DNA of 64,000 nucleotides from Okeania sp. SIO1I7 (GTDB lineage Bacteria > Cyanobacteriota > Cyanobacteriia > Cyanobacteriales > Microcoleaceae), in contig JAAHGF010000014.1 of assembly GCA_010672585.1 (NCBI GenBank), forward strand, positions 230,656-294,655, written 5' to 3'. Positions 45,255 to 54,185 of this stretch are shown in pieces; within the stretch, counting starts at the first letter, position 1; the number at the start of each line of letters is the position of its first letter. The translations under genes and the position numbers were made by a program. The notes beneath the pieces are model-generated. The model worked only from the letters and a program-made list of their open reading frames with translations, did no database searches and was not told the DNA's origin.

Positions 45255-45449
45255 ATGAAGAAAATTCAAGCCAAGAAAAATAAAAAAATCAATCAAGTAG
45301 AGAATGGCTTAGTGGTATTACAAGAACATGAACTAGAAAGTGTGGTCGGGGGATTTCTTCCTCCAGATTTAGAAGATTTAATGAACAAAAGTAAGGAGAA
45401 TCCAACTTCCCCTAGTATTGAAAGTAATAGGTGGCGGAATTTAGCTTAA
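45255..45449 (+). CDS. double-glycine leader peptide, candidate RiPP / microcin precursor
   Basis: 64 residues. The leader (residues 1-33) ends VVLQEHELESVVGG: an acidic/hydrophobic L..(H/Q)ELExVxGG pattern that PCAT-type peptidase-transporters cut after GG. The predicted core FLPPDLEDLMNKSKENPTSP and SIESNRWRNLA (31 residues) has no Cys, so no lanthionine or disulfide is possible. Modification would have to use other residues, or the peptide is exported unmodified. No transporter, maturase or immunity gene is seen within the window on this side. The other two small genes upstream could be partners. The assignment rests on the leader pattern only. Confidence 0.55.
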   Translation: MKKIQAKKNKKINQVENGLVVLQEHELESVVGGFLPPDLEDLMNKSKENPTSPSIESNRWRNLA

Positions 45450-46079
45450 TATTTACCGAATAATTAAGGTTTAATACAAAATCCGGATAATTAAATTTAC
45501 TCCGCAAAAACAGAAATAATGCTATTAACTAAACTGTACTATTTACCGAATAATTAAAGTTGAAACCCTCTCCTTTAAAGGAGAAAAAAGCGGTTGGAGA
45601 ATGGCGAAGTGTCGGAGCCATATCCAATCGACCAAGAGAAGAAAAAATTTTCATGATTAGTCAATCCTATCTGTTTTCAAGGAGAGGTAATTATTAATTA
45701 TTAATTGTTGAATGCTGCCCACCACGGAGCATAATTCATTAATGGATAATGGATAATGGATAATGGATAATTACCTCTGGTTAAAACCGTTCTTGATTGA
45801 ATATCAGGAATATTTTCTTTTTTTTTCCCTTAAAAGGGGAGGCTTTAAACCAGAATTATTTAATTATTAATTATTAATTATTAATTATTAATTATTCGGT
45901 AACGACCCCTAAAATAGATAAACCCATAGGCAAAGCTATAATGTTGGTAATTACCCATTGCCATACCAAGGGATGTCAATATCTCATAAACTATGCTTGT
46001 ATTCAGATGTTGGCCAAGCAGAAAGTTAATATTGGGATTATTAGTTACCCTTCTTCCTTATTTCTTTGAATTAATAAAT
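45450..46079. other. intergenic gap with a TIR-bounded repeat
   Basis: ACCGAATAATTAAGGTTTAA occurs at 45455 as well as in the family 3 element at 45543-45902. GGATAAT heptamers (45741-45770) and TTAATTA heptamers (45858-45895) lie inside. The stretch from 45993 is open in the kinase frame, but residues before MTICTNC look untranslated. Confidence 0.6.
45543..45902. mobile_element. interspersed element, family 3, with 15-bp inverted ends
   Basis: 360 bp bounded by TTACCGAATAATTAA and its perfect complement TTAATTATTCGGTAA. Subterminal segments are also inverted (CTCTCCTTTAAAGGAG at left, CCTTAAAAGGGGAGG at right). It carries GTCAATCCTATCTGTTTTCA. No coding capacity. Confidence 0.65.
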
Positions 46080-47480
46080 ATGACTATTTGTACAAACTGT
46101 GGACATAACAATACTATTACCTCCCGTTTTTGCTCTAATTGTGGTGCTTATCTAGAGGAAATAAAACCCTATCAAACAACATCTACGGAATTAAAACCAG
46201 GAAGTAAATTAAGAAATCGCTACATAATTATTCGCCAAATAGGTCAAGGTGGATTCGGCAAAACTTACTTAGCAGAAGATACAGGTAGATTCAAGCAAGC
46301 AGTAGTTTTAAAACAATTAACACCAGGAAACCAAGGCACTGAATTTGTGCAAAAAGCGGAGGAACTTTTTCACCGAGAAGCAATGATATTACATCAAATT
46401 AATCATCCTCAAATTCCGCGTTTTTGGGAATTTATTCAGGAAAATAAATGTTTATTTTTGGTGCAAGATTTTATTGAAGGACAAACTTATGAATCTCTGC
46501 TTAGTCAATGTCGGCGACAAGGTAAATTTTTTAGCGAAGTTGAAATAATTGACTTTCTTCATCAAATATTACCAGTTTTAAATTATCTACATAGTCGAGG
46601 AATTATTCACCGAGATATTGCTCCTGATAATATTATTTGTCGGGCAGAAGATGGGTTACCAATTTTAATTGATTTGGGTGGAGTAAAACAAATTGCTGCC
46701 GAAGTTTCTCACGAAGCTGATAGTTCTAAAAATGTTGTTCCTGCTGCTACTAAGCTAGGTAAATTTGGTTATGCTCCTGACGAACAAATGCGGTTAGGAA
46801 TTGTTGCTCCACATAGTGATTTGTATGCTTTAGGAGTGACTTGTTTAGTATTAATGACTGGTAAACTTCCCTCAGAGTTAATTAATACAAAAACAATGCA
46901 TTGGCAATGGAGTAAAGAACTAAAATTAAGTCCGAAATTTGATGGTATTTTAAATAGAATGTTGGCTTTTATTCCTGGCGATCGCTTCCAATCAGCAGAA
47001 GAAATATTAGTACAGCTACAACCTCCAGAACCGGAAATTATTGCACTAACTCAAATCAGTAAAACTGAGTCAAAGAATCAAAAAATAGAGACAAAAACAG
47101 CCATAGCTTCTATTCCAAAACTCGGAAATATTATTCATAGTTCTAATGACGTACCAGCAGAAATTATTGGTTGGAATTGGGGGGCATTTTTCTTGCCTGG
47201 TTTCTGGTGTTTAACTAATCATGTTTGGATAGGATTAATTGCCTGGATTGATTTAAGTTTTGTTACCTTGGGTATGGGATGGTTGCTGACAGGAATAATT
47301 TTAGGTCTTAAAGGAAATGAGTGGGCTTGGAAAAGTCGGCAATGGAAAAACGTTGCTGAATTTAGAAAGCATCAGAGAATGTGGTCGATTATCTCTTTAT
47401 TGTTAATTTCAACTGTTGTAATTATTGGTATTTTAGTGATTTTATTTCTGTTTGTTATTGCAGCTTTTATTGCTGGTTAG
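46080..47480 (+). CDS. Ser/Thr protein kinase with N-terminal zinc ribbon and C-terminal membrane segments
   Basis: 466 residues from MTICTNCGH. A four-Cys zinc ribbon (CTNCG...FCSNCG, residues 4-23), then a eukaryotic-type kinase domain (about 45-310): glycine loop IGQGGFGKTYLAED, VLKQLTP (Lys), IIHRDIAPDNIICR (catalytic Asp/Asn) and LIDLGGVKQI (DLG in place of DFG). About 385-466 has two or more hydrophobic helices (WGAFFLPGFWCL, IGLIAWIDLSFVTLGMGWLL, MWSIISLLLISTVVIIGILVILFLF). The zinc-ribbon/kinase/TM order is common in cyanobacteria. The start at 46080 is chosen because the 29 codons upstream do not resemble the family. Target proteins unknown. Confidence 0.88.
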   Translation: MTICTNCGHNNTITSRFCSNCGAYLEEIKPYQTTSTELKPGSKLRNRYIIIRQIGQGGFGKTYLAEDTGRFKQAVVLKQLTPGNQGTEFVQKAEELFHREAMILHQINHPQIPRFWEFIQENKCLFLVQDFIEGQTYESLLSQCRRQGKFFSEVEIIDFLHQILPVLNYLHSRGIIHRDIAPDNIICRAEDGLPILIDLGGVKQIAAEVSHEADSSKNVVPAATKLGKFGYAPDEQMRLGIVAPHSDLYALGVTCLVLMTGKLPSELINTKTMHWQWSKELKLSPKFDGILNRMLAFIPGDRFQSAEEILVQLQPPEPEIIALTQISKTESKNQKIETKTAIASIPKLGNIIHSSNDVPAEIIGWNWGAFFLPGFWCLTNHVWIGLIAWIDLSFVTLGMGWLLTGIILGLKGNEWAWKSRQWKNVAEFRKHQRMWSIISLLLISTVVIIGILVILFLFVIAAFIAG

Positions 47481-47545
47481 AGAGATGAATTATCTCTAAT
47501 ATAACTTGACTTTTAAATTAATCGTATCTATATTCTATATATAAA

Positions 47546-47641
47546 TAGAGCTTGCTGATTAATTAGGGTTTGCGCTCAAAAGTCTTATGGGTGAGGGTTG
47601 TCTCCTACCTCAGCAAAAAGACTTTCCATACGAAAACCCTA
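47546..47641 (+). mobile_element. truncated MITE-like element, family 1, copy 4
   Basis: 96 bp: TAGAGCTTGCTGATTAAT, immediately followed by the inverted end TAGGGTTTGCGC, a short piece of the interior (GTCTCCTACCTCAGCAAAAA) and the right end CGAAAACCCTA. A deleted or nested copy. Confidence 0.65.
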
Positions 47642-47677
47642 AATATAAGCAAATTTTTTTAATAACGAGCCCTCCTT

Positions 47678-48013
47678 ATGAAAGTAAAACATTCAATTAA
47701 TCTATCTAAAGCTACAACTTTTATATTTATATTGGCGCTGATGGTAGCCTATCAAAACTTTTCTTTAGTTACGTGGGTATATCTATCCCTACATGGTACT
47801 TATGGAATTTTATGGTTACTGAAAGACCGTATTTATCCAGATAAGCAATGGGAACAAGAAGTTCCTGTTGTACAAGGTATTATAATTTTTGGAATAGTCT
47901 GCTTATATTGGGTAGCTCCACATAAAACAGAAGTAAGAAGGAAGAAGGAAGAAGGAAGAAGGAAAATCTTGCGTTGTCTGAGTTGTAAGCTTTTGATATA
48001 TCAATTACAGTAA
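47678..48013 (+). pseudogene. truncated multi-pass membrane protein (DUF1295 / ICMT-like), end replaced by repeats
   Basis: 111 codons. Residues 1-84 look like the N-terminus of a steroid-reductase/isoprenylcysteine-methyltransferase-like membrane family (FSLVTWVYLSLHGTYGILWL, LKDRIYPDKQWEQEVP, two or three helices). From [12 protein letters not shown] on it is translated from GAAGAAG heptamers and the AATCTTGCGTTGTCTGAGTT repeat. The remaining two thirds, including any cofactor site, are gone. Family assignment is moderate. Confidence 0.6.
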
Positions 48014-48402
48014 TGGCGACTGCTATAACTGCTTTATAAAACACTTCTTTTTCCAACCATTAATTTGGTACAATAAGAACAAAAATAATTAACTTTTTGC
48101 TACTTAGGGCTTGCTGATTAAATCTAAAAGTATATACAGATAAAGGTTTTAGCCTTTTTGGGACCTTTAAAAAGTGCCTGGTTTTCAGCTCTTCACGCTC
48201 AAAAAGGAGCGTATTTTAGGCTCATAGTTGGGCAGAAAAATTAAGGGACAAAACTTAGCTCCTACCTTCTCTAAGTCCCCATTTCTCCTGTCTCCTGTCT
48301 TCCCCTCCTGGGAGGGGTTGGGGGTGGGTTGTCTCCTGTCTCCTACCCCTACTAAAAGACTTTTTCAGCAAACCCTACTTAACTTTACCCCTGAGAATCA
48401 AA
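48014..48402. other. intergenic, mostly a family 1 element
   Basis: Almost all of this gap is the element at 48105-48377, which ends 25 bp before the start codon of the 1800-residue kinase. Any promoter for that gene is therefore inside the element or upstream of it. Confidence 0.65.
48105..48377 (+). mobile_element. MITE-like element, family 1, copy 5
   Basis: 273 bp, TAGGGCTTGCTGATTAAAT ... TTTTCAGCAAACCCTA. About 40 bp longer than copy 1 because a CCCCTCCTGGGAGGGG...GGGTGGGTT unit is nested near 48302-48331. Confidence 0.8.
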
Positions 48403-51400
48403 ATGCTAAACTTAGCTGGTTATCAACAAACAAACCAAATATATACCGGAACCCGCACTCTGGTATATCAAGCTATCCAAGCTACCCAAGGGCAACCAGT
48501 AATCATCAAAGTCTTACGCAACCCCCACCCCAACTTTAACGAATTAGTCCAATTTCGCAACCAATATATCATTACTCACCATCTTGAACATCCAGCTATT
48601 GTTCAACCTCTTGCCCTAGAACGTTACGGCAATGCTTACGCCTTGGTGATGCCAGACTCAGGAGCGATCGCCCTTTCGGACTATTGGCAGCACTCTGAGC
48701 ATTCCCAAACAGACTTCCTCAACATAGCTATCCAACTAGCATCAGTTCTACACTATCTCAGCCAACAACGGATTATTCATAAAGATATCAAACCAAGCAA
48801 CATCCTGATTCATCCCGAAACCAAGCAAGTCAAACTCATCGACTTCAGTATCTCCAGTTTACTACCAACCGAACAACAACAACTCATCAACCCTAAAGTC
48901 TTACAAGGAACCCTCGCCTACATTTCCCCAGAACAAACCGGACGCATGAACCGAGGAATTGACTACCGTACCGACTTTTATTCCCTTGGAGCAACATTTT
49001 TTCAACTCTTAACCGGAAAATTACCGTTTCAGTCTAATGACCCAATGGAATTGCTGCATTGTCATATTGCCCAGACAGCAAGTTTTCCCATAGAAACTCG
49101 AGTTCCAGAAGTATTGCAGAATATTATCCGGAAATTGATGGCCAAGAATGCTGAAGATCGTTATCAGAGTGCCTTGGGATTGAAGTACGATCTAGAGCAA
49201 TGTCTGCAACAGTTAGAAACTATCGGGAAAATTCCATCCTTTGAATTAGGACAGAGGGATAAGAGCGATCGCTTCATTATTCCTGAAAAACTCTACGGAA
49301 GGGAACAGGAAATACAAACCCTGCTTGATGCTTTTGAGCGTATTGCGAACCCCCCCGATCCTCACCTGAGCAAGGTAGAATCCCCCCCAACCCCCCTTAA
49401 TAAGGGGGGAGTAGAATCCTGTGGGGTAGAAATGATGCTAGTAGCAGGATTTTCAGGTATTGGAAAAACTGCTGTTATCAATGAAATTCATAAACCCATA
49501 GTTCGACAACGGGGCTATTTTATCAAAGGGAAATTTGACCAATTCAATCGAAATATTCCCTTTTCTGCCATTGTGCAAGCTTTTCGAGATTTAATGAGGC
49601 AACTCCTTTCAGAAAGTGATACCCAACTGGATAATTGGAAACAAAAAATTATCAATGCAGTGGGAGAAAACGGTCAAGTTCTCATTGAAGTGATTCCAGA
49701 GTTGGAAAATATTATTGGTCAACAACCTCCTGTTCCTGAATTGTCTGGCAGTGCAGCACAGAATCGCTTCAACTTGCTGTTTGGCAAATTTATTAGCGTA
49801 TTTACGACAAAAGATCATCCTCTAGTGATTTTCCTCGACGACTTACAATGGGCAGATTTGGCATCGTTGAAACTGCTGAAGTTGTTGATGAGTGAGTCGG
49901 AGATAGGTTATTTGCTGGTATTGGGAGCTTATCGAGATAACGAAGTGTTTCCTACTCATCCATTAATGCTGACACTGGATGAAATTCAAAAACAGGAAGT
50001 GAAGATTAATACCATCACACTAGCTGCTTTAAGGGAAGTAGATATTACTCGTTTAGTTGCCGATACCCTGCAATGTTCTGTGGAAAACGCTACACCATTG
50101 TCTCAATTAGTCTATCAAAAGACCAAAGGAAACCCATTTTTTACAACCCAATTTTTGAAAGGGTTGCATGAAGATGCTTGGATTACATTTGATTCAGAGG
50201 CGGGTTACTGGCAATGTGATTTAACGCAAATACGACAGTTATCCCTCACCGATGATGTGCTGGAATTCATGGTTGGGCGTTTGCGTAAACTAGATGAAGC
50301 TACTCAGAATGTACTGAAGTTAGCAGCTTGCATTGGTAACCAGTTTGACTTGGAAACCTTAGGGGTAATTTGTGAGAAAACCATAGAGAAAGTGGCAACA
50401 GATTTATGGGGAGCATTACAAGAAGGGTTTGTAATTCCTCAGAGTGAAACCTATAAGTTTTTCCAGGGAGAAGAGGAAAAGGATGTTGAAGATGTTACAG
50501 TTGGTTATCGCTTTTTACATGACCGAGTACAACAGGCTGCCTATGCTCTGATTATAAAAGAGGAAAAACAAAGAACTCATTACCACATCGGACAACTTCT
50601 ACTGCAACAGCTCCCCAAAGAAGCAAGAGAACAAAGGATTTTTGAGTTAGTGGGTCAATTAAATTATGGAACGGTCTTAATTAGTGAACAAAAAGAACGG
50701 GATGAGTTATCCAAACTCAATCTAATTGCCTGTCGCAAAGCCAGAGCTGCAACAGCCTATCAAGCAGGTCGTGAATATGCCAGCATTGGATTATCCTTGC
50801 TCGGCAAAAACCCTTGGCAGAATCAATATGAAATGTGTCTGGAATTCCATAATTTAACGGCAGAATTGGCTTCACTATGTGGTGAGTTTGATTTGATGGA
50901 ACAGTTCATTGAGACAGTCATCGAACAGGCAAATTCTTTACTGGAAAAGGTTAATGTTTACCTAATTAGAATTCGAGCAAATGTCTTTCAGAATAAATCC
51001 AATGAAGCTATTGCCATTGCCCAACAACTCTTACAACAGTTTAATATAACTTTTCCTCAAACACCTACGCCAAATGATATTCAAGACGGCATTGCCGAGA
51101 TTAACAGAGCGATCGGCGACCGGGAAATTGGAGACTTAGTTGATCTGCAAATCATGACGGAGGTGGAAAAAATCGCCATTATCCAGATTGCCAATAGTAT
51201 CACCCCAGCAGCTTATATCTCCGGTTCTCCCTTGTTTCCTTTACTGATTAGCTTATCAGTCAAACTCTCCATTCAATATGGCAACACAACAGCTTCTGTT
51301 CTTGCTTATAGTACCTATGGCATCGTTGCTTGTAATTTTTTGCAAGACGTCGATATGGGGGTGAAGTTTGGTCAATTAGCAATTCAGGTCGTTTCCAAAC

Positions 51401-53805
51401 TGGATGCTAAAGCTGTTAAACCAGAGGTATTAGCGGTGGCGGGAATATTCATTTTACACCGCAAATATCATATCAAAGAAGTGCTACCGCTCTTGCAAGA
51501 TGGGTATGCAACTGGGCTAGAAGTAGGGAGTCTGGAATTTCTTGGATATTGTGCTCACGGTTTTTGTCTTAATTCTTTTTGGTGCGGTCAGTCTCTTGCT
51601 ATCTTGGAGCCGGAGACTCGTGCTTACTCCCATGCGTTAGTGCAATTGAATCAATTAATAACAGGAAATTGGTGTCTAATTTATTGGCAATCAATTTTAA
51701 ATTTGCTGGAAGCTGTAGAAGATCCAACTACATTGTCTGGGGAAGCTCTCCAAGAAGCAGAACTTCTGCCTCAACTGCTCGAAGCTAATGATTCTAATGG
51801 GTTGTATTATTTCTATGTCTATAAGCTGATGCTTTGTTACTTATTTGGAGAAATTGAATCAGCTCAAAACTATGCAGTTGAAGGTAGGCGTTATTTAATG
51901 GGTGGCGCAGGTTCAGTTACCGAGCCTGCATTTTATTTCTATGATTCTCTAGTTGCTTTAGCACAGATGAGTTCACCTTCAGAAGAAACATCAGCAGAAT
52001 TCCAGCGCGTCGAACAAAACCAAACACAATTACAACAACAGTGGGCAAATTATGCTCCCATGAATCATCAACATAAAGTTGATTTGGTAGAAGCAGAAAA
52101 ATGCCGAGTCTTAGGACAAAAAGCTGAAGCGATCGAACTTTATGCACGGGCTATTGCCGGAGCCAAAGAAAACGAATACATCCAAGAAGAAGCCTTAGCG
52201 AATGAATTAGTGGCAAAATTCTACCTCGACTGGTGTCAAGAAAAAGCTGCAGTAGGCTATATGCAAGAAGCTTATTATTGTTACGCCCGTTGGGGAGCTT
52301 TAGCCAAAATCAAACAACTCGAATCAACATATCCCCAACTCCTCAGTGCCATCCTAGAAAGAAAAGAAACCCATAATTTCCACAACACTTCTACCTCTAC
52401 TCAATCCTCAGAGACCTTTACTATAAATCCTTTCCTAGACCAAGCATCTGCGTTCAAAGCCTCCAGAGCCATCTCTGAAGAAATCGAACTCAATAGCTTG
52501 CTTTCAAAATTGATGCGGGTTCTAATGGAAAATGCTGGAGCAAACAAAGGAGTGTTATTGTTAAGCAACTCCGACAATTGGGAAATTGTCGCTCAATGTA
52601 ATAACAACACTTGTTATCTATCAACTATTCCTCTAGAACAAACTGACATCATACCCCTCAGCATCATCAATACTGTCAAACACACTCAGAAAATTCTATT
52701 GTTGAACAACATTGAAGAAAACAATACCTTCATCACCGACCCTTACTTCTTCGCACAAAAACCCAAAAGTCTCCTCTGCACACCCATTCTCCACCAAGGA
52801 AAACTGATTGGCATCCTCTACCTAGAAAACAACCTCACTACAGAAGCTTTTACTCCAGAGAGCCTCGAAATTCTCAATCTGCTGACCGCCCAAGCAGGCA
52901 TCTCCATCGAAAATGCCAGACTTTACCAACATCTAGAAGCAAAAGTTGAACAGAGAACCAAACATTTACAAGAAACCCTTAAACAATTACAACAGACCCA
53001 AGCTCAACTGATCCAAACTGAAAAAATGTCTTCTTTAGGACAAATGGTAGCAGGAATTGCCCATGAAATCAACAATCCCATTAGCTTTATCTCAGGTAAT
53101 ATCACTCATGCTCGCGAATATTTCCAGGACTTACTAGAGCTGCTCAACCTTTACCAGGAAGACTCACCTCATCCTAGTTCAGCGATACAAGACAAAGTAG
53201 AAGAGCTTGACCTAGAGTTCTTATGTGACGACTTAGAAAAACTTTTGAACTCTATGGAAACAGGAAGTAAGCGCATTAGCAAAATTATTCGCGGTTTGCG
53301 TAATTTCTCCCGCCTTGACGAATCGAAAAGTAAGGAGGTAGACATCCATGAAGGATTAGAGAATACATTAATGATTTTGCAACATCGTCTCAATGGAAAT
53401 AGCTCTGGTCTAGAAATTGCTATTGTTAAAAACTATGGGGAACTTCCACGGGTTAACTGTTATGCAAATCAACTCAATCAAGTATTTCTGTATATTCTGA
53501 ACAATGCACTTGATGCCGTAACCACCTCAGAGTCAGAGAATTGTCCCCAAATTTCCATTACCACTGAGGTGAAAGACTCGCAAAGTGTCACAATTAGAAT
53601 TGCTGACAATGGAATTGGAATGAGTGAGGATATTTGTCAACGAATTTTTGAACCCTTTTTTACTACTAAACCAGTTGGTAAAGGCACCGGACTAGGGTTG
53701 TTTATTAGTTACCAAATTATTACCGAGCAACATGGAGGGAAATTAGAATGTATTTCTCAAGCTGGAAAAGGCACAGAATTTATGATAGATATTCCGATAA
53801 AATGA
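48403..53805 (+). CDS. Ser/Thr kinase - AAA ATPase - GAF - histidine kinase fusion
   Basis: 1800 residues. Ser/Thr kinase domain (about 5-270: YQAIQ, VIIKVL, IIHKDIKPSNILI, KLIDFSISSLL), AAA/STAND-type ATPase (Walker A AGFSGIGKT about 347-355; Walker B VIFLDDLQWAD), a long helical repeat region (about 700-1340), GAF (about 1348-1500), coiled coil, HisKA with QTEKMSSLGQMVAGIAHEINN (His near 1553) and HATPase_c (IADNGIGM, GKGTGLGLFISYQI). This is the large dual-specificity kinase class typical of filamentous cyanobacteria. A repeat insert codes PDPHLSKVESPPTPLNKGG (about 316-338) just before Walker A, in frame. The start is 25 bp after a family 1 element. There is no receiver domain, so its phosphotransfer partner is elsewhere, perhaps the convergent 54186-58047 operon. 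Confidence 0.93.
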   Translation: MLNLAGYQQTNQIYTGTRTLVYQAIQATQGQPVIIKVLRNPHPNFNELVQFRNQYIITHHLEHPAIVQPLALERYGNAYALVMPDSGAIALSDYWQHSEHSQTDFLNIAIQLASVLHYLSQQRIIHKDIKPSNILIHPETKQVKLIDFSISSLLPTEQQQLINPKVLQGTLAYISPEQTGRMNRGIDYRTDFYSLGATFFQLLTGKLPFQSNDPMELLHCHIAQTASFPIETRVPEVLQNIIRKLMAKNAEDRYQSALGLKYDLEQCLQQLETIGKIPSFELGQRDKSDRFIIPEKLYGREQEIQTLLDAFERIANPPDPHLSKVESPPTPLNKGGVESCGVEMMLVAGFSGIGKTAVINEIHKPIVRQRGYFIKGKFDQFNRNIPFSAIVQAFRDLMRQLLSESDTQLDNWKQKIINAVGENGQVLIEVIPELENIIGQQPPVPELSGSAAQNRFNLLFGKFISVFTTKDHPLVIFLDDLQWADLASLKLLKLLMSESEIGYLLVLGAYRDNEVFPTHPLMLTLDEIQKQEVKINTITLAALREVDITRLVADTLQCSVENATPLSQLVYQKTKGNPFFTTQFLKGLHEDAWITFDSEAGYWQCDLTQIRQLSLTDDVLEFMVGRLRKLDEATQNVLKLAACIGNQFDLETLGVICEKTIEKVATDLWGALQEGFVIPQSETYKFFQGEEEKDVEDVTVGYRFLHDRVQQAAYALIIKEEKQRTHYHIGQLLLQQLPKEAREQRIFELVGQLNYGTVLISEQKERDELSKLNLIACRKARAATAYQAGREYASIGLSLLGKNPWQNQYEMCLEFHNLTAELASLCGEFDLMEQFIETVIEQANSLLEKVNVYLIRIRANVFQNKSNEAIAIAQQLLQQFNITFPQTPTPNDIQDGIAEINRAIGDREIGDLVDLQIMTEVEKIAIIQIANSITPAAYISGSPLFPLLISLSVKLSIQYGNTTASVLAYSTYGIVACNFLQDVDMGVKFGQLAIQVVSKLDAKAVKPEVLAVAGIFILHRKYHIKEVLPLLQDGYATGLEVGSLEFLGYCAHGFCLNSFWCGQSLAILEPETRAYSHALVQLNQLITGNWCLIYWQSILNLLEAVEDPTTLSGEALQEAELLPQLLEANDSNGLYYFYVYKLMLCYLFGEIESAQNYAVEGRRYLMGGAGSVTEPAFYFYDSLVALAQMSSPSEETSAEFQRVEQNQTQLQQQWANYAPMNHQHKVDLVEAEKCRVLGQKAEAIELYARAIAGAKENEYIQEEALANELVAKFYLDWCQEKAAVGYMQEAYYCYARWGALAKIKQLESTYPQLLSAILERKETHNFHNTSTSTQSSETFTINPFLDQASAFKASRAISEEIELNSLLSKLMRVLMENAGANKGVLLLSNSDNWEIVAQCNNNTCYLSTIPLEQTDIIPLSIINTVKHTQKILLLNNIEENNTFITDPYFFAQKPKSLLCTPILHQGKLIGILYLENNLTTEAFTPESLEILNLLTAQAGISIENARLYQHLEAKVEQRTKHLQETLKQLQQTQAQLIQTEKMSSLGQMVAGIAHEINNPISFISGNITHAREYFQDLLELLNLYQEDSPHPSSAIQDKVEELDLEFLCDDLEKLLNSMETGSKRISKIIRGLRNFSRLDESKSKEVDIHEGLENTLMILQHRLNGNSSGLEIAIVKNYGELPRVNCYANQLNQVFLYILNNALDAVTTSESENCPQISITTEVKDSQSVTIRIADNGIGMSEDICQRIFEPFFTTKPVGKGTGLGLFISYQIITEQHGGKLECISQAGKGTEFMIDIPIK
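49350..49425 (+). repeat. in-frame CCCCCCTTAATAAGGGGGG repeat in the kinase fusion
   Basis: GC-rich C/G tracts around CCCCCCTTAATAAGGGGGG, a perfect palindrome. It encodes a Pro/Ser/Lys linker between the kinase and ATPase domains. The frame is kept. Confidence 0.75.
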
Positions 53806-54185
53806 CGGAGTCCTCAGGAGTCATATCAAATCCGGTAGCATCGGTGTAATTAGATGGTGAGTAGGGGAGTAGGGGAGTAGGGGAGTAGGGGAGTAGGGAA
53901 AAGATTTGGCAATGGCGTTTGTGATGGAACATTTTTTTATACCGAATTAAACGGATTTGATATCAGGAGGGAAGAAAGAAGCAAGAAGCAAGAAATAATA
54001 TCATTTTTGTAAACTCAAGGGTGAAGATCTACAGGAAATTTAGGTTTTTTCAAGTTTTTAAGCCTTCTTCCTTCTTCCTTCTTCCTTCTCGGACATGATA
54101 TTAAGCCTTCCTGCCTCTTCCTTCTTCCTTCTTCCTTCTTCCTTCTTCCTTCTTCCCTCTTCCTTCTTCCTTCTCGGACATGATA
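53806..54185. other. convergent intergenic gap made of repeats
   Basis: A TIR-bounded element (53822-53963) containing a GAGTAGGG octamer array (53856-53898), then CTTCCTT heptamer arrays (54062-54088 and 54117-54174), interrupted twice by CTCGGACATGATATTAAGCC (54088-54107 and 54173-54192). No gene. Confidence 0.7.
53822..53963. mobile_element. small inverted-repeat element, family 4
   Basis: About 142 bp with ends ATATCAAATCCG and CGGATTTGATAT. The right half (GATTTGGCAATGGCG ... AACATTTTTTTATACCGA) recurs inverted at 19966-20030. The left end (ATATCAAATCCGGTAGCATCGG) matches a solo end at 34640-34671 (ATATCATGTCCGGTAGCATC on the minus strand). CCGGACATGATAT motifs across the window are probably further ends. 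Confidence 0.6.

Noticed and set aside
48228..48539. 103-codon frame overlapping the start of the giant kinase
   Set aside because: Begins in a repeat element and overlaps the kinase in another frame; no homology seen.
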